64,000 nt of DNA from Pseudomonas sp. SCB32 (GCF_009189165.1 NZ_CP045118.1:1-64000); one strand, 5' to 3'; counted from the stretch's first letter, positions 1-13,883 are shown. The notes: generated from the letters alone by a model not told the origin. Translations and numbers: made by a program.

Positions 1-1542
1 GTGTCCGTGGAACTTTGGCAGCAGTGCGTGGAGCTTCTGCGCGACGAGCTGCCGTCCCAGCAATTCAACACCTGGATCCGACCTCTGCAGGTCGAGTCCG
101 AAGGTGAGGAGCTGCGCGTCTACGCACCCAACCGCTTTGTGCTCGATTGGGTCAACGAGAAGTACATGGGGCGCATGCTCGAGCTGCTCAGCGAGCGTGG
201 CAATGGCCAGATCCCGGCGTTGTCGCTGCTGATCGGCAGCCGTCGCAGCCGTACCCCGCGTGCGGCGCTGGTTCCGCAGAACCATGTCAGCATGCCGACG
301 ACGGCTCCCGCGCCCACTGTGTTTGTGGCGCCTGCTCCAATTGCCCCCGTGGTAGCCGCTCCGGCCATTGCAGAGCCGCAACCTGCGCCGGCACAGCCTG
401 TCGCCCAACCGCTGCCTGACCTGGACGAGTCCAGCCCGGGGATCGATCCGTTGGCTGCAGCCATGCCTGCGGCAGCAGTACGCACCGAGCGCAACGTGCA
501 GGTAGAAGGTGCGCTCAAGCACACCAGTTACCTCAACCGTACCTTCACTTTCGAGAACTTCGTCGAAGGTAAATCCAACCAGCTGGCCCGCGCGGCTGCC
601 TGGCAGGTGGCGGACAACCTCAAGCACGGTTACAACCCGCTCTTCCTTTATGGGGGCGTCGGCCTGGGCAAGACCCACCTGATGCATGCTGTGGGTAACC
701 ACCTGCTGAAGAAGAACCCCAATGCCAAGGTCGTGTACCTGCATTCGGAGCGTTTCGTCGCGGACATGGTGAAAGCGCTGCAGCTCAACGCCATCAACGA
801 ATTCAAGCGCTTCTACCGTTCGGTGGACGCTTTGCTGATCGACGACATTCAGTTCTTTGCCCGCAAGGAGCGCTCCCAGGAAGAGTTTTTCCACACCTTC
901 AACGCCCTTCTCGAAGGCGGCCAGCAGGTCATCCTGACCAGCGACCGCTACCCGAAGGAAATCGAAGGCCTGGAAGAGCGTCTGAAGTCGCGCTTCGGCT
1001 GGGGCTTGACCGTGGCGGTCGAGCCGCCGGAACTGGAAACCCGTGTTGCGATCCTGATGAAAAAGGCCGAACAGGCCAAGGTGGAGCTGCCGCACGACGC
1101 GGCATTCTTCATCGCGCAGCGCATTCGTTCCAACGTGCGCGAGCTGGAAGGCGCGCTCAAGCGTGTGATCGCCCACTCCCACTTCATGGGCCGGCCGATC
1201 ACCATCGAGCTGATCCGTGAGTCGCTGAAGGACCTGTTGGCCCTGCAGGACAAGCTGGTCAGCATCGACAACATCCAGCGCACAGTCGCCGAGTACTACA
1301 AGATCAAGATCGCCGACCTGCTGTCCAAGCGCCGCTCGCGCTCGGTGGCGCGTCCGCGTCAGGTTGCCATGGCACTCTCCAAGGAACTGACCAACCACAG
1401 CCTGCCGGAAATCGGCGTGGCCTTCGGCGGTCGGGACCACACCACGGTGCTGCACGCCTGTCGTAAGATCGCTCAACTCAAGGAATCCGACGCGGATATC
1501 CGCGAGGACTACAAGAACCTGCTGCGTACTCTGACCACCTGA
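1..1542 (+). CDS. dnaA: Chromosomal replication initiator protein DnaA
   Basis: AAA+ ATPase that binds DnaA boxes and opens oriC. 513 aa, GTG start at base 1. The N-terminal DnaB-interaction domain (about 1-90) is followed by a Pro/Ala-rich linker (about 95-140, typical of pseudomonads). The AAA+ core has Walker [10 protein letters not shown] at 218-226 and Walker [10 protein letters not shown] near 280. The C-terminal box-binding domain carries the signature [15 protein letters not shown]. It is first in the dnaA-dnaN-recF-gyrB cluster. The promoter and origin lie upstream of the window, so autoregulatory boxes cannot be judged here. Confidence 0.99.
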   Translation: MSVELWQQCVELLRDELPSQQFNTWIRPLQVESEGEELRVYAPNRFVLDWVNEKYMGRMLELLSERGNGQIPALSLLIGSRRSRTPRAALVPQNHVSMPTTAPAPTVFVAPAPIAPVVAAPAIAEPQPAPAQPVAQPLPDLDESSPGIDPLAAAMPAAAVRTERNVQVEGALKHTSYLNRTFTFENFVEGKSNQLARAAAWQVADNLKHGYNPLFLYGGVGLGKTHLMHAVGNHLLKKNPNAKVVYLHSERFVADMVKALQLNAINEFKRFYRSVDALLIDDIQFFARKERSQEEFFHTFNALLEGGQQVILTSDRYPKEIEGLEERLKSRFGWGLTVAVEPPELETRVAILMKKAEQAKVELPHDAAFFIAQRIRSNVRELEGALKRVIAHSHFMGRPITIELIRESLKDLLALQDKLVSIDNIQRTVAEYYKIKIADLLSKRRSRSVARPRQVAMALSKELTNHSLPEIGVAFGGRDHTTVLHACRKIAQLKESDADIREDYKNLLRTLTT

Positions 1543-1571
1543 CGCAGCCTCACGAGGCAAGGGACTAGACC

Positions 1572-2678
1572 ATGCATTTCACTATTCAACGCGAAGCTCT
1601 GTTGAAACCCCTGCAACTGGTCGCTGGCGTTGTCGAGCGCCGCCAGACGCTGCCGGTTCTTTCCAACGTCCTGCTGGTTGTCGAAGGTCAGCAGCTGTCG
1701 CTGACCGGTACCGACCTTGAAGTCGAACTGGTTGGCCGCGTCACCCTGGAAGATGCTGCCGAACCGGGCGAGATCACCGTGCCGGCGCGCAAGCTGATGG
1801 ACATCTGCAAGAGCCTGCCCAGCGATGCCGTGATCGACATCCGCGTCGACGAGCAGAAGCTTCTGGTGAAGGCCGGCCGCAGCCGCTTCACCCTCTCTAC
1901 CCTGCCGGCGAACGACTTCCCCACCGTGGAAGAAGGTCCGGGTTCGCTGACCTTCAGCCTGGTGCAGAGCAAGCTGCGTCGCCTGATCGACCGCACCAGC
2001 TTCGCCATGGCGCAGCAGGATGTGCGTTACTACCTCAACGGCATGCTGCTGGAAGTGGGCGGCGGCACCCTGCGCGCCGTGGCTACCGACGGTCACCGCC
2101 TGGCCATGTGCTCGCTGACCAATGGCGTACCGGAAGCCCAGGATCGCCATCAGGTAATCGTGCCGCGCAAGGGCATCCTCGAACTGGCTCGCCTGCTCAC
2201 CGAGCAGGATGGCGAAGTGTCCATTGTCCTCGGTCAGCATCACATCCGTGCAACCACCGGCGAGTTCACCTTCACCTCCAAGCTGGTAGACGGCAAGTTC
2301 CCTGACTATGAGCGTGTACTGCCCAAGGGCGGTGACAAGCTGGTCATTGGTGACCGCCAGGTGCTGCGCGAAGCGTTCAGCCGTACCGCGATTCTGTCCA
2401 ACGAGAAGTACCGCGGCATTCGTCTGCAAATTTCCAACGGCTTGCTGAAAATCCAGGCGAACAACCCGGAACAGGAAGAGGCGGAGGAAGAAGTGCAGGT
2501 CGACTACAACGGTGGCAGCCTGGAAATCGGCTTCAACGTCAGCTATCTGCTGGACGTCCTGGGTGTGATGGGTACCGAGCAGGTGCGCATGATCCTCTCT
2601 GACGCGAACAGCAGTGCGCTGGTGCAGGAAGCGGACAACGACGACTCCGCTTATGTCGTCATGCCGATGCGCCTCTGA
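1572..2678 (+). CDS. dnaN: DNA polymerase III beta sliding clamp
   Basis: Ring-shaped processivity clamp that tethers Pol III to DNA and docks many repair proteins. 368 aa, close to the usual 366-367. The whole-length sequence is clamp-like, starting MHFTIQREALLKPLQ and ending YVVMPMRL. ATG start 29 bases after dnaA, with a GAGGCAAGGGA purine stretch upstream. recF follows after 9 bases, so dnaA, dnaN and recF probably share transcripts. Confidence 0.99.
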   Translation: MHFTIQREALLKPLQLVAGVVERRQTLPVLSNVLLVVEGQQLSLTGTDLEVELVGRVTLEDAAEPGEITVPARKLMDICKSLPSDAVIDIRVDEQKLLVKAGRSRFTLSTLPANDFPTVEEGPGSLTFSLVQSKLRRLIDRTSFAMAQQDVRYYLNGMLLEVGGGTLRAVATDGHRLAMCSLTNGVPEAQDRHQVIVPRKGILELARLLTEQDGEVSIVLGQHHIRATTGEFTFTSKLVDGKFPDYERVLPKGGDKLVIGDRQVLREAFSRTAILSNEKYRGIRLQISNGLLKIQANNPEQEEAEEEVQVDYNGGSLEIGFNVSYLLDVLGVMGTEQVRMILSDANSSALVQEADNDDSAYVVMPMRL

Positions 2679-2687
2679 CGCGTATCG

Positions 2688-6211
<3,524 letters not shown>

Positions 6212-6231
6212 GTCCAGGACAGAACGCAGGC

Positions 6232-6267
6232 AAAAAGAAAGGGCCCTTCGGGGCCCTTTTCTTTTGT
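6232..6267 (+). terminator. Intrinsic terminator after gyrB
   Basis: GGGCCC-TTCG-GGGCCC hairpin with a stable UUCG loop, flanked by an A-rich 5' arm and a TTTTCTTTTG tail, about 20-55 bases after the gyrB stop. The A-rich arm could make it work in both directions, closing the convergent gene at 6295 as well. Confidence 0.9.
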
Positions 6268-6294
6268 CTGTAGCTTTTGTTTCCGAGGCTGTCC

Positions 6295-7059
6295 TCAGGA
6301 TGCTTCGGCAACAGTCTGAGGCGTGGCCTCCGGTGGCAGTTCACCCATGTCGCGCAGGGTCTGCACGACCCAGTTCTCGGCGCGCTGGTTGAGCTCGGTG
6401 ATGGCGCGCGGGCCCTCTCCTTCGGCGTACATCGCCGGGCCGATAACGACCTGGATGGTGCCGGGGAATTTCGCCCAGCCGTTCTTCGGCCAGTATTGCC
6501 CGGCGTTGTGCGCAATCGGCAGTACCGGCAGGTTGGCGTTGACCGCCAGCGCGGCGCCGCCGCGGGAGAACTTGCCGATCTGGCCGGTGGGGACGCGGGT
6601 GCCTTCGGGGAAGATCAGCACCCAGGCGCCCTGCTTCAATCGCTCGTCGCCCTGCTTGGCCATCTGCTTGAGCGCCAGCTTGGGTTGGCTGCGGTCGATC
6701 GCGATGGGCTTGAGCAGCGCCATCGCCCAACCGAAGAAGGGAACGAACAGCAGCTCGCGCTTGAGTACCTGGCTCAGCGGCGCGAAGTAGCCGGTGAGGA
6801 AGAAGGTTTCCCAGGTGCTCTGGTGCTTGGCCAGGATCACGCAGGGCTGCGAGGGGATGTTCTCCACGCCTTTGAGCTCATAGCGCACACCGACCATCCA
6901 GGTGGCCAGCCAGACGGCGAACTTGCACCAGGCCTGGGCAATGAAGCGGTAGCGCGCCTTGAATGGCAGGAAGGGCGCGATGAGCAGGCTGAGGGTGCCC
7001 CAGACGAAGGCGCTGAACGACAGCAGCAGGTAGAAAAGAACGGTTCTGATGGCCTGCAC
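6295..7059 (-). CDS. 1-acyl-sn-glycerol-3-phosphate acyltransferase (PlsC/HdtS family)
   Basis: Inner-membrane acyltransferase expected to add the second acyl chain to lysophosphatidic acid. 254 aa, with hydrophobic N-terminal segments (TVLFYLLLSFSAFVWGTLSLL). Motif I is KHQSTWE, where Glu replaces the usual Asp of HX4D. Motif III is FPEGTR. It corresponds by position and sequence to hdtS of P. fluorescens and PA0005 of P. aeruginosa (from memory). It lies 12 bases downstream of gmhB, in a minus-strand run with gmhB. Confidence 0.9.
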   Translation of the reverse strand: MQAIRTVLFYLLLSFSAFVWGTLSLLIAPFLPFKARYRFIAQAWCKFAVWLATWMVGVRYELKGVENIPSQPCVILAKHQSTWETFFLTGYFAPLSQVLKRELLFVPFFGWAMALLKPIAIDRSQPKLALKQMAKQGDERLKQGAWVLIFPEGTRVPTGQIGKFSRGGAALAVNANLPVLPIAHNAGQYWPKNGWAKFPGTIQVVIGPAMYAEGEGPRAITELNQRAENWVVQTLRDMGELPPEATPQTVAEAS

Positions 7060-7071
7060 TGTGATGAATCC

Positions 7072-7602
7072 TCAGGAAAGTAGATGGGCAGCGACGGCTG
7101 CCAGATCGTCGAATACCAGGGTGCCCTCGGGCAAGGGTTTGCCCAGGGTGCGCTCGCCTTTGCCGGTCTTCACCAACACTGGCTGACAATCGACGGCCAG
7201 CGCGGCGTCCAGGTCACCCCGGCTGTCACCCACGAACCAGATGCCGTGGAGCTCCACGCCGTAGTGCCGGGCGATCTGCTGCAGCATACCGGGTTTCGGC
7301 TTGCGGCAGTCGCAGCCGTCGTCGGGGCCGTGGGGGCAGTAGACGATTGCGCCGACTTCGCCGCCCTGCTCCGCCACCAGTTCACGCAGGCGCTGGTGCA
7401 TGCTTTCCAGTGTCGCCAGGTCATAGTAGCCGCGGGCGATGCCCGACTGGTTGGTGGCCACCGCGACGGTCCAGCCGGCCTTGCTCAGCTGGGTGATGGC
7501 GGCGATGGCGCTGGGGATCGGAATCCACTCGTCGAGGGACTTGATGTAGTCGTCGGAGTCCTGGTTGATGACGCCGTCGCGGTCGAGGATCAGTAGCTTC
7601 AT
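7072..7602 (-). CDS. gmhB: D-glycero-beta-D-manno-heptose 1,7-bisphosphate 7-phosphatase
   Basis: HAD-superfamily phosphatase of ADP-heptose synthesis for the LPS inner core. 176 aa from MKLLILDRDG; an upstream in-frame ATG at 7617 is less likely because MKLL matches family starts. The catalytic DRDGVIN motif is at the N terminus. A Cys/His zinc loop CPHGPDDGCDCRKPKPGM is characteristic of GmhB, and GDSRGDLDAA is the downstream HAD motif. The plsC-like gene follows in the same orientation. Confidence 0.93.
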   Translation of the reverse strand: MKLLILDRDGVINQDSDDYIKSLDEWIPIPSAIAAITQLSKAGWTVAVATNQSGIARGYYDLATLESMHQRLRELVAEQGGEVGAIVYCPHGPDDGCDCRKPKPGMLQQIARHYGVELHGIWFVGDSRGDLDAALAVDCQPVLVKTGKGERTLGKPLPEGTLVFDDLAAVAAHLLS

Positions 7603-7631
7603 GCTTCGATAAGTCACGGGCTTCGAAAGTC

Positions 7632-7687
7632 AGAAATGAAAAAGCCGGGAGTCCGTCACGGCGAACCGTTGCGAACTCCCGGCTTTC
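7632..7687 (-). terminator. Intrinsic terminator after glyS
   Basis: On the minus strand a stem AAAGCCGGGAGT (7675-7686) pairs with ACTCCCGGCTTT (7641-7652), followed by T-rich sequence. It starts 11 bases after the glyS stop and separates glyQS from gmhB. Confidence 0.88.
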
Positions 7688-7696
7688 AGGCGGGCA

Positions 7697-9751
7697 TCAA
7701 CCCAGCAGCGAGATGTCGGCGACGCCGAGGAACAGCCCGCGCAGCTTGGCCAGCAGCGCGTAGCGGTTGGCCTTCACGGCGCTGTCGTCCGCGTTGACCA
7801 GCACTTCTTCGAAGAAGGCATCGACCGGCGCACGCAGGGCTGCTAAACGTGCCAGGGCCGCGCGATAGTCGCGAGCCGCGGCCAGCGGAGCCACTTCGTC
7901 TTCGGCAGCAGCCACGGCGCTGCCAAGGGCCTTCTCGGCGGTCTCGGCGAACAGGCCCGCGTTGACGGCGGCGGGCACCTCACCTTCGGCCTTGGCCAGG
8001 ATGTTCGACACGCGCTTGTTGGCGGCAGCCAGGGCTTCCGCTTCAGCCAGCTGACGGAAGGCCTGCACGGCCTGTACGCGTTGGTCGAAGTCCAGCGGGG
8101 CGGTTGGCTTGAGGGCGCGTACGGCCTGGTACACGGCGACGTCCACGCCTTCGTCCTCGTAGCGGGCACGCAAGCGGTCGAAGACGAAGTCCTGCACCTG
8201 CTCGGACAGACCGGCGGCCTTCACCTTGTCGCCGTACTGGGCCACGGCCACGCCAATGGCGTCGACCAGGTCCAGGTCCAGCTGCTTCTCGATGAGGATG
8301 CGCAGCACGCCCAGGGCGGCACGACGCAGGGCGTACGGGTCCTTGCTGCCGGTGGGCAGCATGCCGATACCGAAGATGCCGACCAGGGTGTCGAGCTTGT
8401 CGGCCACGGCCACCGCGGCACCGGTCAGGGTGGTCGGCAGCTCAGCGCCAGCACCGCGCGGCATGTACTGCTCGTTCAGCGCCAGGGCGACGTCCTTGGC
8501 TTCGCCACCGGCGGTGGCGTAGTAGTAACCGGCGATGCCCTGCATCTCCGGGAACTCGCCGACCATCTCGGTGGCCAGGTCGCACTTGGAGAGGATGCCG
8601 GCGCGGGCCGCATTGGTCGCGTCACCGCCGATGCGTTCGGCGATGTAGGCGGCCAGCTTGGAAACGCGCTCGGCCTTCTCGTACACGGTGCCGAGCTGGG
8701 CCTGGAACACCACGTTCTTCAGACGGGCGTTGAAGGCTTCCAGCGGTTGCTTCTGGTCCTGCTTGAAGAAGAACTCGGCGTCGGTCAGGCGCGGGCGCAC
8801 GACTTTCTCGTTGCCGGAGATGATGTGCTCCGGCGCCTTGCTCTCGACGTTGGCCACGGTGATGAAACGCGGCAGCAGCTTGCCATTGGCGTCCAGCAGG
8901 CAGAAGTACTTCTGGTTGTCCTGCATGGTGGTGATCAGGGCTTCCTGCGGCACGGCGAGGAAACGCTCCTCGAAGGAGCACACCAGCGGCACCGGCCATT
9001 CGACCAGCGCGGTGACTTCGTCCAGCAGGTCGGGCGGGACCACGGCGGTGCCCTTCTGCTCGGCGGCGAGCTCGGCGACGCGCTTGGCGATGATCTCGCG
9101 GCGCTCGGCGAAGTCGGCCAGCACGTGGGCACTGCGCAGGTCTTCCAGGTAGTTGGCCGGGCTGGAGATGCGCACGTTGTCCGGGTTGTGGAAGCGGTGG
9201 CCACGGGATTCGCGACCGGCTTTCTTGGTCAGGATCTCGCAGTCGACGACGTCGTCGCCGAGCAGCATCACCAGCCACTGGGTCGGGCGCACGAACTCTT
9301 CGCGACGGGCAGCCCAGCGCATGCGCTTGGGAATCGGCAGCTCGTTCAGGGAGGTCTCGACGATGCCCGGCAGCAGGCCCACAGCGGGTTGGCCGGCGAT
9401 GGACTGGCTGAACTTCAGCTTCGGACCGCTCTTGTCGATCTGCTCCAGGTCCACGCCGCACTTCTTGGCGAAGCCCAGGGCGGCCTGGGTCGGATTGCCG
9501 TTGGCGTCGAAGGCAGCCTGCAGCGGCGGGCCGTCGAGGTTCACGGTGCGGTCGGGCTGCTGCACGGCGAGCTGGTCGATCTGCACGGCCAGGCGGCGCG
9601 GCGCGGCGTAGCAGCGCGCAGCGGCGTAGGTCAGGCCGGCGGCCTTGAGGCCTTTCTCGATGCCGGCCAGGAAGGCTTCACCGAGGCTTTTCAGCGCCTT
9701 GGGTGGCAGCTCTTCGGTGCCCAGTTCGACGAGGAAATCCTTCGCGCTCAT
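7697..9751 (-). CDS. glyS: Glycyl-tRNA synthetase beta subunit
   Basis: Beta subunit of the bacterial alpha2-beta2 glycyl-tRNA synthetase, supplying tRNA recognition. 684 aa, the normal length for gammaproteobacteria. Starts [20 protein letters not shown], the conserved GlyS opening. Its ATG overlaps the glyQ stop by one base (TAATG), so the two subunits are translationally coupled. A terminator follows at 7632-7687. Confidence 0.98.
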   Translation of the reverse strand: MSAKDFLVELGTEELPPKALKSLGEAFLAGIEKGLKAAGLTYAAARCYAAPRRLAVQIDQLAVQQPDRTVNLDGPPLQAAFDANGNPTQAALGFAKKCGVDLEQIDKSGPKLKFSQSIAGQPAVGLLPGIVETSLNELPIPKRMRWAARREEFVRPTQWLVMLLGDDVVDCEILTKKAGRESRGHRFHNPDNVRISSPANYLEDLRSAHVLADFAERREIIAKRVAELAAEQKGTAVVPPDLLDEVTALVEWPVPLVCSFEERFLAVPQEALITTMQDNQKYFCLLDANGKLLPRFITVANVESKAPEHIISGNEKVVRPRLTDAEFFFKQDQKQPLEAFNARLKNVVFQAQLGTVYEKAERVSKLAAYIAERIGGDATNAARAGILSKCDLATEMVGEFPEMQGIAGYYYATAGGEAKDVALALNEQYMPRGAGAELPTTLTGAAVAVADKLDTLVGIFGIGMLPTGSKDPYALRRAALGVLRILIEKQLDLDLVDAIGVAVAQYGDKVKAAGLSEQVQDFVFDRLRARYEDEGVDVAVYQAVRALKPTAPLDFDQRVQAVQAFRQLAEAEALAAANKRVSNILAKAEGEVPAAVNAGLFAETAEKALGSAVAAAEDEVAPLAAARDYRAALARLAALRAPVDAFFEEVLVNADDSAVKANRYALLAKLRGLFLGVADISLLG

Positions 9752-10698
9752 TATTCGGCCTCCTTCAGCTTGGCCAGTACTTCGTCACGCAGTTCGGGTG
9801 TGGCCATCGGGAAGCCGAGGCGGGCGCGGGCCTGCAGGTAGCTCTGCGCCACGGCGCGAGCCAGGGTGCGCACACGCAGGATGTAGCGCTGACGCTCGGT
9901 CACCGAGATGGCGCGGCGGGCGTCCAGCAGGTTGAACGTGTGCGAGGCCTTGAGGACCATCTCGTAGGTCGGCAGCGGCAGCTGCAGCTCGATCAGGCGG
10001 TTGGCTTCGCTTTCGTAGAAGTCGAACAGCTCGAACAGCTTCTCGACGTTGGCGTGTTCGAAGTTGTAGGTCGACTGCTCCACCTCGTTCTGGTGGAACA
10101 CGTCGCCGTAGGTGACCTTGCCGAACGGGCCGTCGGCCCACACCAGGTCGTACACCGAGTCGACGCCCTGGATGTACATGGCCAGGCGCTCCAGGCCATA
10201 GGTGATCTCACCGGTGACCGGGTAGCACTCAATGCCGCCCACCTGCTGGAAGTAGGTGAACTGGGTGACTTCCATGCCGTTCAGCCAGATTTCCCAGCCC
10301 AGGCCCCAGGCGCCGAGGGTCGGCGATTCCCAGTTGTCCTCGACGAAACGGATATCGTGGACCAGCGGGTCGATGCCGATGGCCTTCAGCGAGCCGAGGT
10401 ACAGCTCCTGGAAGTTTTCCGGGTTGGGCTTCAGGACCACCTGGAACTGGTAGTAGTGCTGCAGGCGGTTGGGGTTCTCGCCGTAGCGGCCGTCAGTCGG
10501 ACGGCGGCTGGGTTGCACGTACGCCGCGTTCCAGGTTTCCGGGCCGACAGCGCGGAGGAAGGTGGCGGTGTGGAAGGTGCCGGCGCCAACTTCCATGTCA
10601 TAGGGCTGCAGCACCACACAGCCCTGATCGGCCCAGTATTTTTGCAGGGCGAGGATCAGGTCCTGGAAGGTGGGCACGGCGGGCGTAGTCTGGCTCAC
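9751..10698 (-). CDS. glyQ: Glycyl-tRNA synthetase alpha subunit
   Basis: Catalytic alpha subunit (class II) forming glycyl-adenylate. 315 aa from a GTG start at 10698 ([16 protein letters not shown]). The reading frame stays open further upstream, but family homology begins here. Conserved [19 protein letters not shown] and [20 protein letters not shown] motifs are present. It is the first gene of the glyQS operon, transcribed divergently from tag. Confidence 0.97.
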   Translation of the reverse strand: MSQTTPAVPTFQDLILALQKYWADQGCVVLQPYDMEVGAGTFHTATFLRAVGPETWNAAYVQPSRRPTDGRYGENPNRLQHYYQFQVVLKPNPENFQELYLGSLKAIGIDPLVHDIRFVEDNWESPTLGAWGLGWEIWLNGMEVTQFTYFQQVGGIECYPVTGEITYGLERLAMYIQGVDSVYDLVWADGPFGKVTYGDVFHQNEVEQSTYNFEHANVEKLFELFDFYESEANRLIELQLPLPTYEMVLKASHTFNLLDARRAISVTERQRYILRVRTLARAVAQSYLQARARLGFPMATPELRDEVLAKLKEAE

Positions 10699-10829
10699 GA
10701 ATTTCACCTGTGCTGGATATGCGACTAAAACCCGGCAGTATACCCCAAGACGCTTGCAGCTTGGGCTTCCCAGCGATTTCCGGGCGACGGTCGCGCCTCT
10801 GGTGAGTCGAGGAAAAATCCGGCGGCTAG

Positions 10830-10845
10830 CTGTATTTGCATACAG
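10830..10845. promoter_or_regulatory. LexA/SOS box upstream of tag
   Basis: CTGTATTTGCATACAG fits the gammaproteobacterial LexA consensus CTGT-N8-ACAG, with the inner TAT...ATA also conserved. It lies 43 bases before the tag ATG, next to a TATAGT (-10-like) at 10855-10860, so a bound repressor would be expected to block tag transcription. Confidence 0.75.
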
Positions 10846-10888
10846 TATTCTGTCTATAGTCAGTCTTTCCCTGTTCAGGCCGACTGCC

Positions 10889-11443
10889 ATGCCCCGCTGC
10901 TTCTGGTGTAACGACGACCCGCTGTACATCGCCTACCACGACGCCGAATGGGGTGTGCCGCAGCGCGATGCGCGGGCGCTGTTCGAGATGCTGATCCTCG
11001 AAGGCGCTCAGGCCGGGCTGTCGTGGATCACCGTGCTGAAGAAGCGCGAGCGCTACCGCGAGGTGCTGTTCGGTTTCGACCCCGAGCGCCTGGCGCGGAT
11101 GAGCGACGAGGAAATCGAGGAACGCATGCAGGACCCGGGCATCATCCGCAACTTCGCCAAGCTCAAGGCGACGCGGCAGAACGCCCAGGCCTGGCTGAAA
11201 CTGCAGGACCCGGTGGGCTTCCTCTGGTCCTTCGTCGGCGGCCAGCCCAAGGTCAATCATTTCAGCGAACGCGGCCAGGTGCCGGCGGTAACGCCCGAGG
11301 CCGAAGCCATGAGCAAGGCCCTGCGCAAGGCTGGTTTCAACTTCGTCGGCCCGACCATCTGCTATGCCTTCATGCAGGCCACCGGCATGGTGATGGACCA
11401 CACCATCGACTGTGACCGCTACGCCGAGCTGACTCGGACGTAG
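10889..11443 (+). CDS. tag: DNA-3-methyladenine glycosylase I
   Basis: Base-excision enzyme removing 3-methyladenine from alkylated DNA. 184 aa from [22 protein letters not shown]. Cys4 and His17, plus the C-terminal His and Cys in [10 protein letters not shown], match the zinc-snap ligands of E. coli Tag. The Glu in [11 protein letters not shown] corresponds to the base-pocket glutamate. Transcribed away from glyQ. The LexA-type box just upstream suggests DNA-damage control. Confidence 0.96.
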   Translation: MPRCFWCNDDPLYIAYHDAEWGVPQRDARALFEMLILEGAQAGLSWITVLKKRERYREVLFGFDPERLARMSDEEIEERMQDPGIIRNFAKLKATRQNAQAWLKLQDPVGFLWSFVGGQPKVNHFSERGQVPAVTPEAEAMSKALRKAGFNFVGPTICYAFMQATGMVMDHTIDCDRYAELTRT

Positions 11444-11472
11444 GGCGTATAACGCTCTGCGTTGTCCGCCGA
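11441..11472. repeat. Extragenic palindrome-like repeat after tag
   Basis: GTAGGGCG-TATAACGC...GCGTTGTCCGCCG resembles the better palindrome at 47251-47283 (GTAGGGTGAATAACGCC...GGCGTTATCCGCCG). It is probably a diverged member of the same Pseudomonas extragenic repeat family. Confidence 0.55.
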
Positions 11473-11587
11473 TTGGCCTTGGTTGCGGGCTCTGCCGAAG
11501 CGGCCCGCCGCACCGATTGAGATGCGCATTTCGCCTTCACTCTCCACCGCTGGTTAGAATGTGCGCCTCTGAATGAAGGAGTTTCCC

Positions 11588-12475
11588 GTGCAGAAATTCA
11601 AGGGCGCACTGGTGGTGGGCTTCCTGCGTTTGTTCGCCATGCTGCCGTGGCGCGCGGTGGGGGCCTTGGGCGCAGCCATCGGCTGGCTGATGTGGAAGAT
11701 TCCCAACCGTTCCCGCGAGGTGGCGCGGACCAATATCACGCACTGCTTCCCGGAGCTGCCCCAGGAGGAACTGGAGACGCTGGTCGGTCAGAGCCTGATG
11801 GACATCGGCCGCACGCTCACCGAAAGCGCATGCGCCTGGATGTGGTCGCCGCAGAAGTCACTGCAGTACATCCTCGAAGTGGAAGGCATGGAGGTGCTTG
11901 AAGAGGCGCTGGCGTCCGGCGACGGTCTGGTCGGCATCACCAGCCACCTGGGTAACTGGGAAGTGCTCAACCACTTCTACTGCTCCTACGCCAAGCCGAT
12001 CATTTTCTACCGCCCGCCCAAGCTCAAGGCCGTGGACGAGTTGCTGAAGAAGCAGCGCGTGCAGCTGGGCAACCGTGTCGCGCCCTCGACCCCCGAAGGC
12101 ATCAAGAGCGTGATCAAGGAAGTGAAGAACGGCGGCTGCGTCGGCATCCCCTGCGACCCGGAGCCGGATCTGGGCTCGGGCCTGTTCGTGCCCTACCTGG
12201 GCACCACCGCGCTGACCAGCAAGTTCGTGCCGTCGCTGCTCGCGCGCGGCAAGGCGCGCGGGGTGTTCTTCCACGCCGTGCGCCTGCCCGATGGCAGTGG
12301 CTACAAGGTGATCCTCGAAGCCGCACCGGCGGACATGTACGACAAGGACATGGAAGTGTCGGTGGCCGCCCTCAGCCGTGAACTGGCCAAGTACGTGCGC
12401 GCCTACCCCAGCCAGTACATGTGGACCATGAAGCGCTTCAAGAAGCGCCCGGAAGGCGAGGCCAGGTGGTACTGA
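11588..12475 (+). CDS. Lipid A biosynthesis late acyltransferase (HtrB/LpxL family)
   Basis: Inner-membrane enzyme adding a secondary acyl chain to lipid A. 295 aa from GTG at 11588, chosen because AAGGAG ends 6 bases before it; the in-frame ATG at 11573 overlaps that ribosome site. A hydrophobic N-terminal segment (VVGFLRLFAMLPWRAVGAL) is followed by the catalytic HX4E motif SHLGNWE and by GIPCDPEP and FKKRPEG near the end. The position matches htrB1 (PA0011) of P. aeruginosa (from memory). Which acyl position it modifies cannot be read from sequence. Confidence 0.9.
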   Translation: MQKFKGALVVGFLRLFAMLPWRAVGALGAAIGWLMWKIPNRSREVARTNITHCFPELPQEELETLVGQSLMDIGRTLTESACAWMWSPQKSLQYILEVEGMEVLEEALASGDGLVGITSHLGNWEVLNHFYCSYAKPIIFYRPPKLKAVDELLKKQRVQLGNRVAPSTPEGIKSVIKEVKNGGCVGIPCDPEPDLGSGLFVPYLGTTALTSKFVPSLLARGKARGVFFHAVRLPDGSGYKVILEAAPADMYDKDMEVSVAALSRELAKYVRAYPSQYMWTMKRFKKRPEGEARWY

Positions 12476-12569
12476 GTCAATCGCCCCGATAGACGACACC
12501 CCCCTGGATTGTTGACCCCGGGGGCGTCAGGCTGAGGCTTTCCTGTCCAACTTACTGTGAGCCTCACCC

Positions 12570-13883
12570 ATGCTCGGCCTGCCGACCACTGCCACCGCGC
12601 CGTTCTGCCCATCGGAAGTCAAAGGCAGCATCCAGGTCGCAGCCGGCGCGCCGCTGTGGAAGCGCATCTTGCAGTTCGCCGGCCCCGGCCTGCTGGTCTC
12701 CATCGGCTACATGGACCCGGGCAACTGGGCAACCGCCATCGAAGCCGGCTCGGGCTTCGGTTACCAGCTGCTGTTCGTGGTGCTGCTCTCCAGCCTCGCC
12801 GGGATGGTCTTGCAGTGCCTGGCGATGCGCCTGGGGATAGTCACCGGCCAGGACCTCGCCCAGCTCTCACGCAGCCGCTACAGTCCGGGCACCGCGCGCC
12901 TGCAATGGGGACTGGCGGAGCTGTCGATCATTGCCACCGACCTGGCCGAAGTACTCGGCTGTGCCCTGGCCTTCCACCTGCTGCTGGGCGTCGACCTCAC
13001 CGCCGGCATCCTCCTCACCGCCTTCGACACGATCATCGTCCTCGGCCTCAAGGGCCAGCGCTTCCGCCATCTGGAGGCGATCATGCTCGGCCTGATCGTC
13101 ACCATCGGCGGCTGCTACCTGGTCGAGCTGCTGCTCATCAAACCCCATTGGCCCGATGTCGCCGCTGGCTTCCTGCCCAGCTGGGACGCGGTGACCGAGC
13201 GCGATCCGCTGTACCTGGCCATCGGCATCCTCGGTGCCACCGTGATGCCGCACAACCTCTACCTGCACTCCTCCATCGTGCAGACCCGCCAGGTCAGCGG
13301 CTCCAACGGCAAGGCCGCGGCGATCCGCCTGACACGCATCGACACCGTGGTCTCGCTGAGTCTCGCGCTGCTGGTCAACGCCGCGATCCTGATCCTTGCC
13401 GCTGCGGCCTTCCACGAGACCGGGCACACCGGCGTCACCGAAATCCAGGACGCCTACCGTCTGCTTGAACCCCTGGTGGGTACTGGTCTGGCCGCGATCC
13501 TGTTCGGCGTCGCCCTGCTCGCCTCCGGGCAGAGCTCCACCTTCACCGGCACCATCGCCGGCCAGGTGATCATGGATGGCTTCCTGCAGCTGAAGATTCC
13601 CTGCTGGCAACGTCGCCTGATTACCCGTGGGCTGGCTCTGATCCCGGCGCTGGTGGGCGTGCTGATGCTGGGCGACAAGGCCGTGGGCAAGCTGCTGGTG
13701 TTCAGCCAGGTGGTGCTGAGCCTGCAGCTGCCGTTCGCGCTCTGGCCGCTGATCCGATTCACCAGCGACCGTTCGCTGATGGGCGAGTTCGTCAACGGCC
13801 TTAGTACCTGCGTGCTGGCGTGGGCGCTGTTCGGCGTCATCAGCGCCGCCAATCTCTGGTTGCTGCTGCAACTGCTGGCTTGA
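12570..13883 (+). CDS. mntH: Nramp-family divalent metal (Mn2+) transporter
   Basis: Proton-coupled importer of Mn2+ and related ions, about 11 membrane helices. 437 aa. TM1 carries the DPGNW metal-binding motif (YMDPGNWATAIEAG) and TM6 carries MPHNLYLHS, both diagnostic of Nramp. ATG start at 12570; a second frame overlapping it is a shadow. It stands alone between the lipid A acyltransferase and a PilZ gene. I saw no obvious MntR or Fur site in the 94-base gap upstream. Confidence 0.93.
   Translation: MLGLPTTATAPFCPSEVKGSIQVAAGAPLWKRILQFAGPGLLVSIGYMDPGNWATAIEAGSGFGYQLLFVVLLSSLAGMVLQCLAMRLGIVTGQDLAQLSRSRYSPGTARLQWGLAELSIIATDLAEVLGCALAFHLLLGVDLTAGILLTAFDTIIVLGLKGQRFRHLEAIMLGLIVTIGGCYLVELLLIKPHWPDVAAGFLPSWDAVTERDPLYLAIGILGATVMPHNLYLHSSIVQTRQVSGSNGKAAAIRLTRIDTVVSLSLALLVNAAILILAAAAFHETGHTGVTEIQDAYRLLEPLVGTGLAAILFGVALLASGQSSTFTGTIAGQVIMDGFLQLKIPCWQRRLITRGLALIPALVGVLMLGDKAVGKLLVFSQVVLSLQLPFALWPLIRFTSDRSLMGEFVNGLSTCVLAWALFGVISAANLWLLLQLLA

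Noticed and set aside
8081..9841. 586-codon frame antisense to glyS
   Set aside because: Shadow of glyS; Gly/His/Val/Gln-rich low-information product typical of antisense frames.
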